Shown here one piece after another: positions 5,872 through 7,023 of a DNA stretch of 7,023 bases; the first letter of the stretch is position 1, and every line of letters begins with the position of its first letter. Below the pieces are notes generated by a model. It made no database searches, was not told where the DNA came from, and saw only the letters and a list, made by a program, of their open reading frames with translations. Both the position numbers and the translations under genes were made by a program. The stretch is from contig SBBU01000115.1 in the NCBI GenBank assembly GCA_005239585.1, positions 1-7,023 of the forward strand, written 5' to 3'. The DNA comes from Planctomycetaceae bacterium. Lineage in GTDB: Bacteria > Planctomycetota > MHYJ01 > SBBU01.

Positions 5872-7023
5872 CTAATCATTCAACAAAACTGGAAGTTCAA
5901 ATATTGCGCCGTCGTTGTAAAATATGTTAGACGCATCCATTCCCCCCCACAGGATTATTTTATTTCTATACGCGACTGCACCGTGAATATATCTCTCATC
6001 AAGTACGCTCTCTTTAAGGTGAATCCAGTACTTTTTAGATGGATTATATATAAGCCCATCTCTTTTTGGACCTTTGGAGGTTCCGCCCCAAATAAATATT
6101 TTTCCTTCAATAACAGTGCTTGAATGCCAGTATCTTCCATCTACTGGAGACTCTTTAATATTGCTCCACGTGTCGTTTTCGACATCATATATGGCGCCAT
6201 CATTAAAAACTTCCTTCGAATTATAACCACCCCAGATTATTAGATTTTTATCAACGATATCGGCCGAGAAAAAATACCTTCCTTCTAATGGGCTTTGTTT
6301 AATCTTACTCCATTTATCTTTAGTAATGTCATATATTGCACCTTCATTTGAATAACCGCTGTTGGTATGACCGCCCCATATAATCATATTATTTTGTACT
6401 GCAAGGGCTTTATGACTATATCTTTCTGCAATTGGACATGCGTCTATTTTTGTCCATGTGTCAGATTTTATATTATATTGTGCGCCGTCATTATGAATCT
6501 TTTTTTTTGATTTGATTTTGAATCCTCCCCAGATAACTATTTTGTCATCTATTGCAACCATTGTGTGTTTAAATCTTTCTTCTAGCGGGCATTCCTTGAT
6601 TTTCGTCCATTTGTCATTGCTAATGTCGTAGATAGCGCCATCATTAAAGCATTTTCCTCCTGTTTCTATTCCACCCCATATAATGAGCATATCAACAGAT
6701 AAAGCTGATGCATGATGGTATCTGCCTTCGAGAGGCGATTCAGCCATCTTAGTCCAGCTACCTTTTGTAATGTGGTATATAGCTCCATCATTAGAAGCCT
6801 TACCTGAGTATCCGCCCCAAACTAGCATTTTATCGCCTGTTATGAACATGGTGTGATAGTATCTCCCAGTTAGCGGGCTCTCCTTGATTTTTTTCCATTC
6901 ACCTTCACTTAAGATCTTGATCACTGCATTTAACCTTGATCGCATCTCCTCATCATTGGTGCCTTTTATTGCTTGTCTTACTTCTGAGATTAAAGCTTTA
7001 ACATCCTTGCCGGACTTGTGTAG
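5872..7023 (-). CDS. Kelch-repeat (seven-bladed beta-propeller) protein, N terminus outside window
   Basis: The minus-strand frame is open to the right edge, so the gene is 5' truncated. An ATG at 6943-6945 gives 357 residues but is probably internal: the frame continues upstream without a stop for 26 more codons, and the GAGGAG before that ATG abuts it with no spacing. From there seven kelch repeats follow, with blade tryptophans at residues 17, 64, 113, 164, 212, 260 and 307 (numbered from that ATG), each unit having W..I..SPL..RY.H, then IIWGG, then NDGAIYD. Seven units suit a closed propeller, probably a protein- or glycan-binding module. No signal peptide can be judged. The residues before blade 1 are helical and charged, resembling part of an Hsp70 C-terminal lid (weak). 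The TAG at 5872-5874 lies 5 bp from the convergent operon's stop. Function unknown. Confidence 0.85.
   Translation of the reverse strand, partial: LHKSGKDVKALISEVRQAIKGTNDEEMRSRLNAVIKILSEGEWKKIKESPLTGRYYHTMFITGDKMLVWGGYSGKASNDGAIYHITKGSWTKMAESPLEGRYHHASALSVDMLIIWGGIETGGKCFNDGAIYDISNDKWTKIKECPLEERFKHTMVAIDDKIVIWGGFKIKSKKKIHNDGAQYNIKSDTWTKIDACPIAERYSHKALAVQNNMIIWGGHTNSGYSNEGAIYDITKDKWSKIKQSPLEGRYFFSADIVDKNLIIWGGYNSKEVFNDGAIYDVENDTWSNIKESPVDGRYWHSSTVIEGKIFIWGGTSKGPKRDGLIYNPSKKYWIHLKESVLDERYIHGAVAYRNKIILWGGMDASNIFYNDGAIFELPVLLND
5887..6903 (-). repeat. Seven tandem kelch units of 47-51 codons
   Basis: Successive blades are spaced 47, 49, 51, 48, 48 and 47 codons apart. The length changes fall in the loop between WGG and NDGA (for example the basic KIKSKKKIH loop in blade 3). 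Blades 1 to 5 are most alike (SPLxGRY, IIWGG, NDGAIYD); blades 6 and 7 have drifted (RDGLIYN, SVLDERY). The similarity within the gene suggests expansion by tandem duplication. Confidence 0.88.

Noticed and set aside
5955..6140. 61-codon minus-strand frame inside the kelch gene
   Set aside because: Alternative frame of the kelch repeats; no features of its own.

Overview
The window comes from a bacterial chromosome, probably an uncultured or little-studied Gram-negative lineage; the sequence does not settle the phylum. It is moderately AT-rich and densely coding. Five plus-strand genes are packed into what looks like one operon (about 1-5866). A minus-strand gene (5872-7023) converges on it with only 5 bp between the stop codons and runs off the right edge.

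Layout: the last 30 codons of an unidentified gene (1-93); a family 2 glycosyltransferase (90-1028, overlapping its predecessor by 4 bp); a CPBP-type intramembrane protease homologue (1037-1609); adenylosuccinate lyase PurB of the animal-like type (1711-3108); a class II fructose-bisphosphate-aldolase-like protein (3114-4361); a CNNM/HlyC-type membrane protein with a CBS pair, fused at its C terminus to a PTS EIIA domain (4358-5866, 4-bp overlap); and a seven-bladed kelch-repeat protein on the minus strand, whose N-terminal part lies beyond the window.

The most striking non-coding structure is the 101-bp gap between the protease gene and purB, the only loose junction in an otherwise overlapping or nearly abutting operon. 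It is filled by a 96-bp segment bounded by perfect 10-bp inverted repeats (1615-1624 and 1701-1710). These are flanked by ATGAA on both sides (1609-1613 and 1711-1715), which reads as a small non-autonomous transposable element with a 5-bp target duplication. Removing it recreates a TGATG stop/start overlap with a GGAGAG ribosome site upstream. I infer that it inserted into the purB start codon, separated the gene from its old ribosome-binding site, and left purB on the duplicated ATG, with a new GGAGG and an 8-bp hairpin placed so that folding could bring them together.

The second striking item is the CNNM-CBS-EIIA fusion. The usual CorC/HlyC C-terminal domain is absent, and a full EIIA domain with both conserved histidines takes its place. 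This suggests an ion transporter or regulator that reads PTS phosphorylation state, co-transcribed with a sugar-phosphate aldolase. The operon mixes envelope functions (glycosyltransferase, protease) with central metabolism (purine synthesis, aldolase) and transport; no single pathway joins them all, so common regulation is the safest reading.
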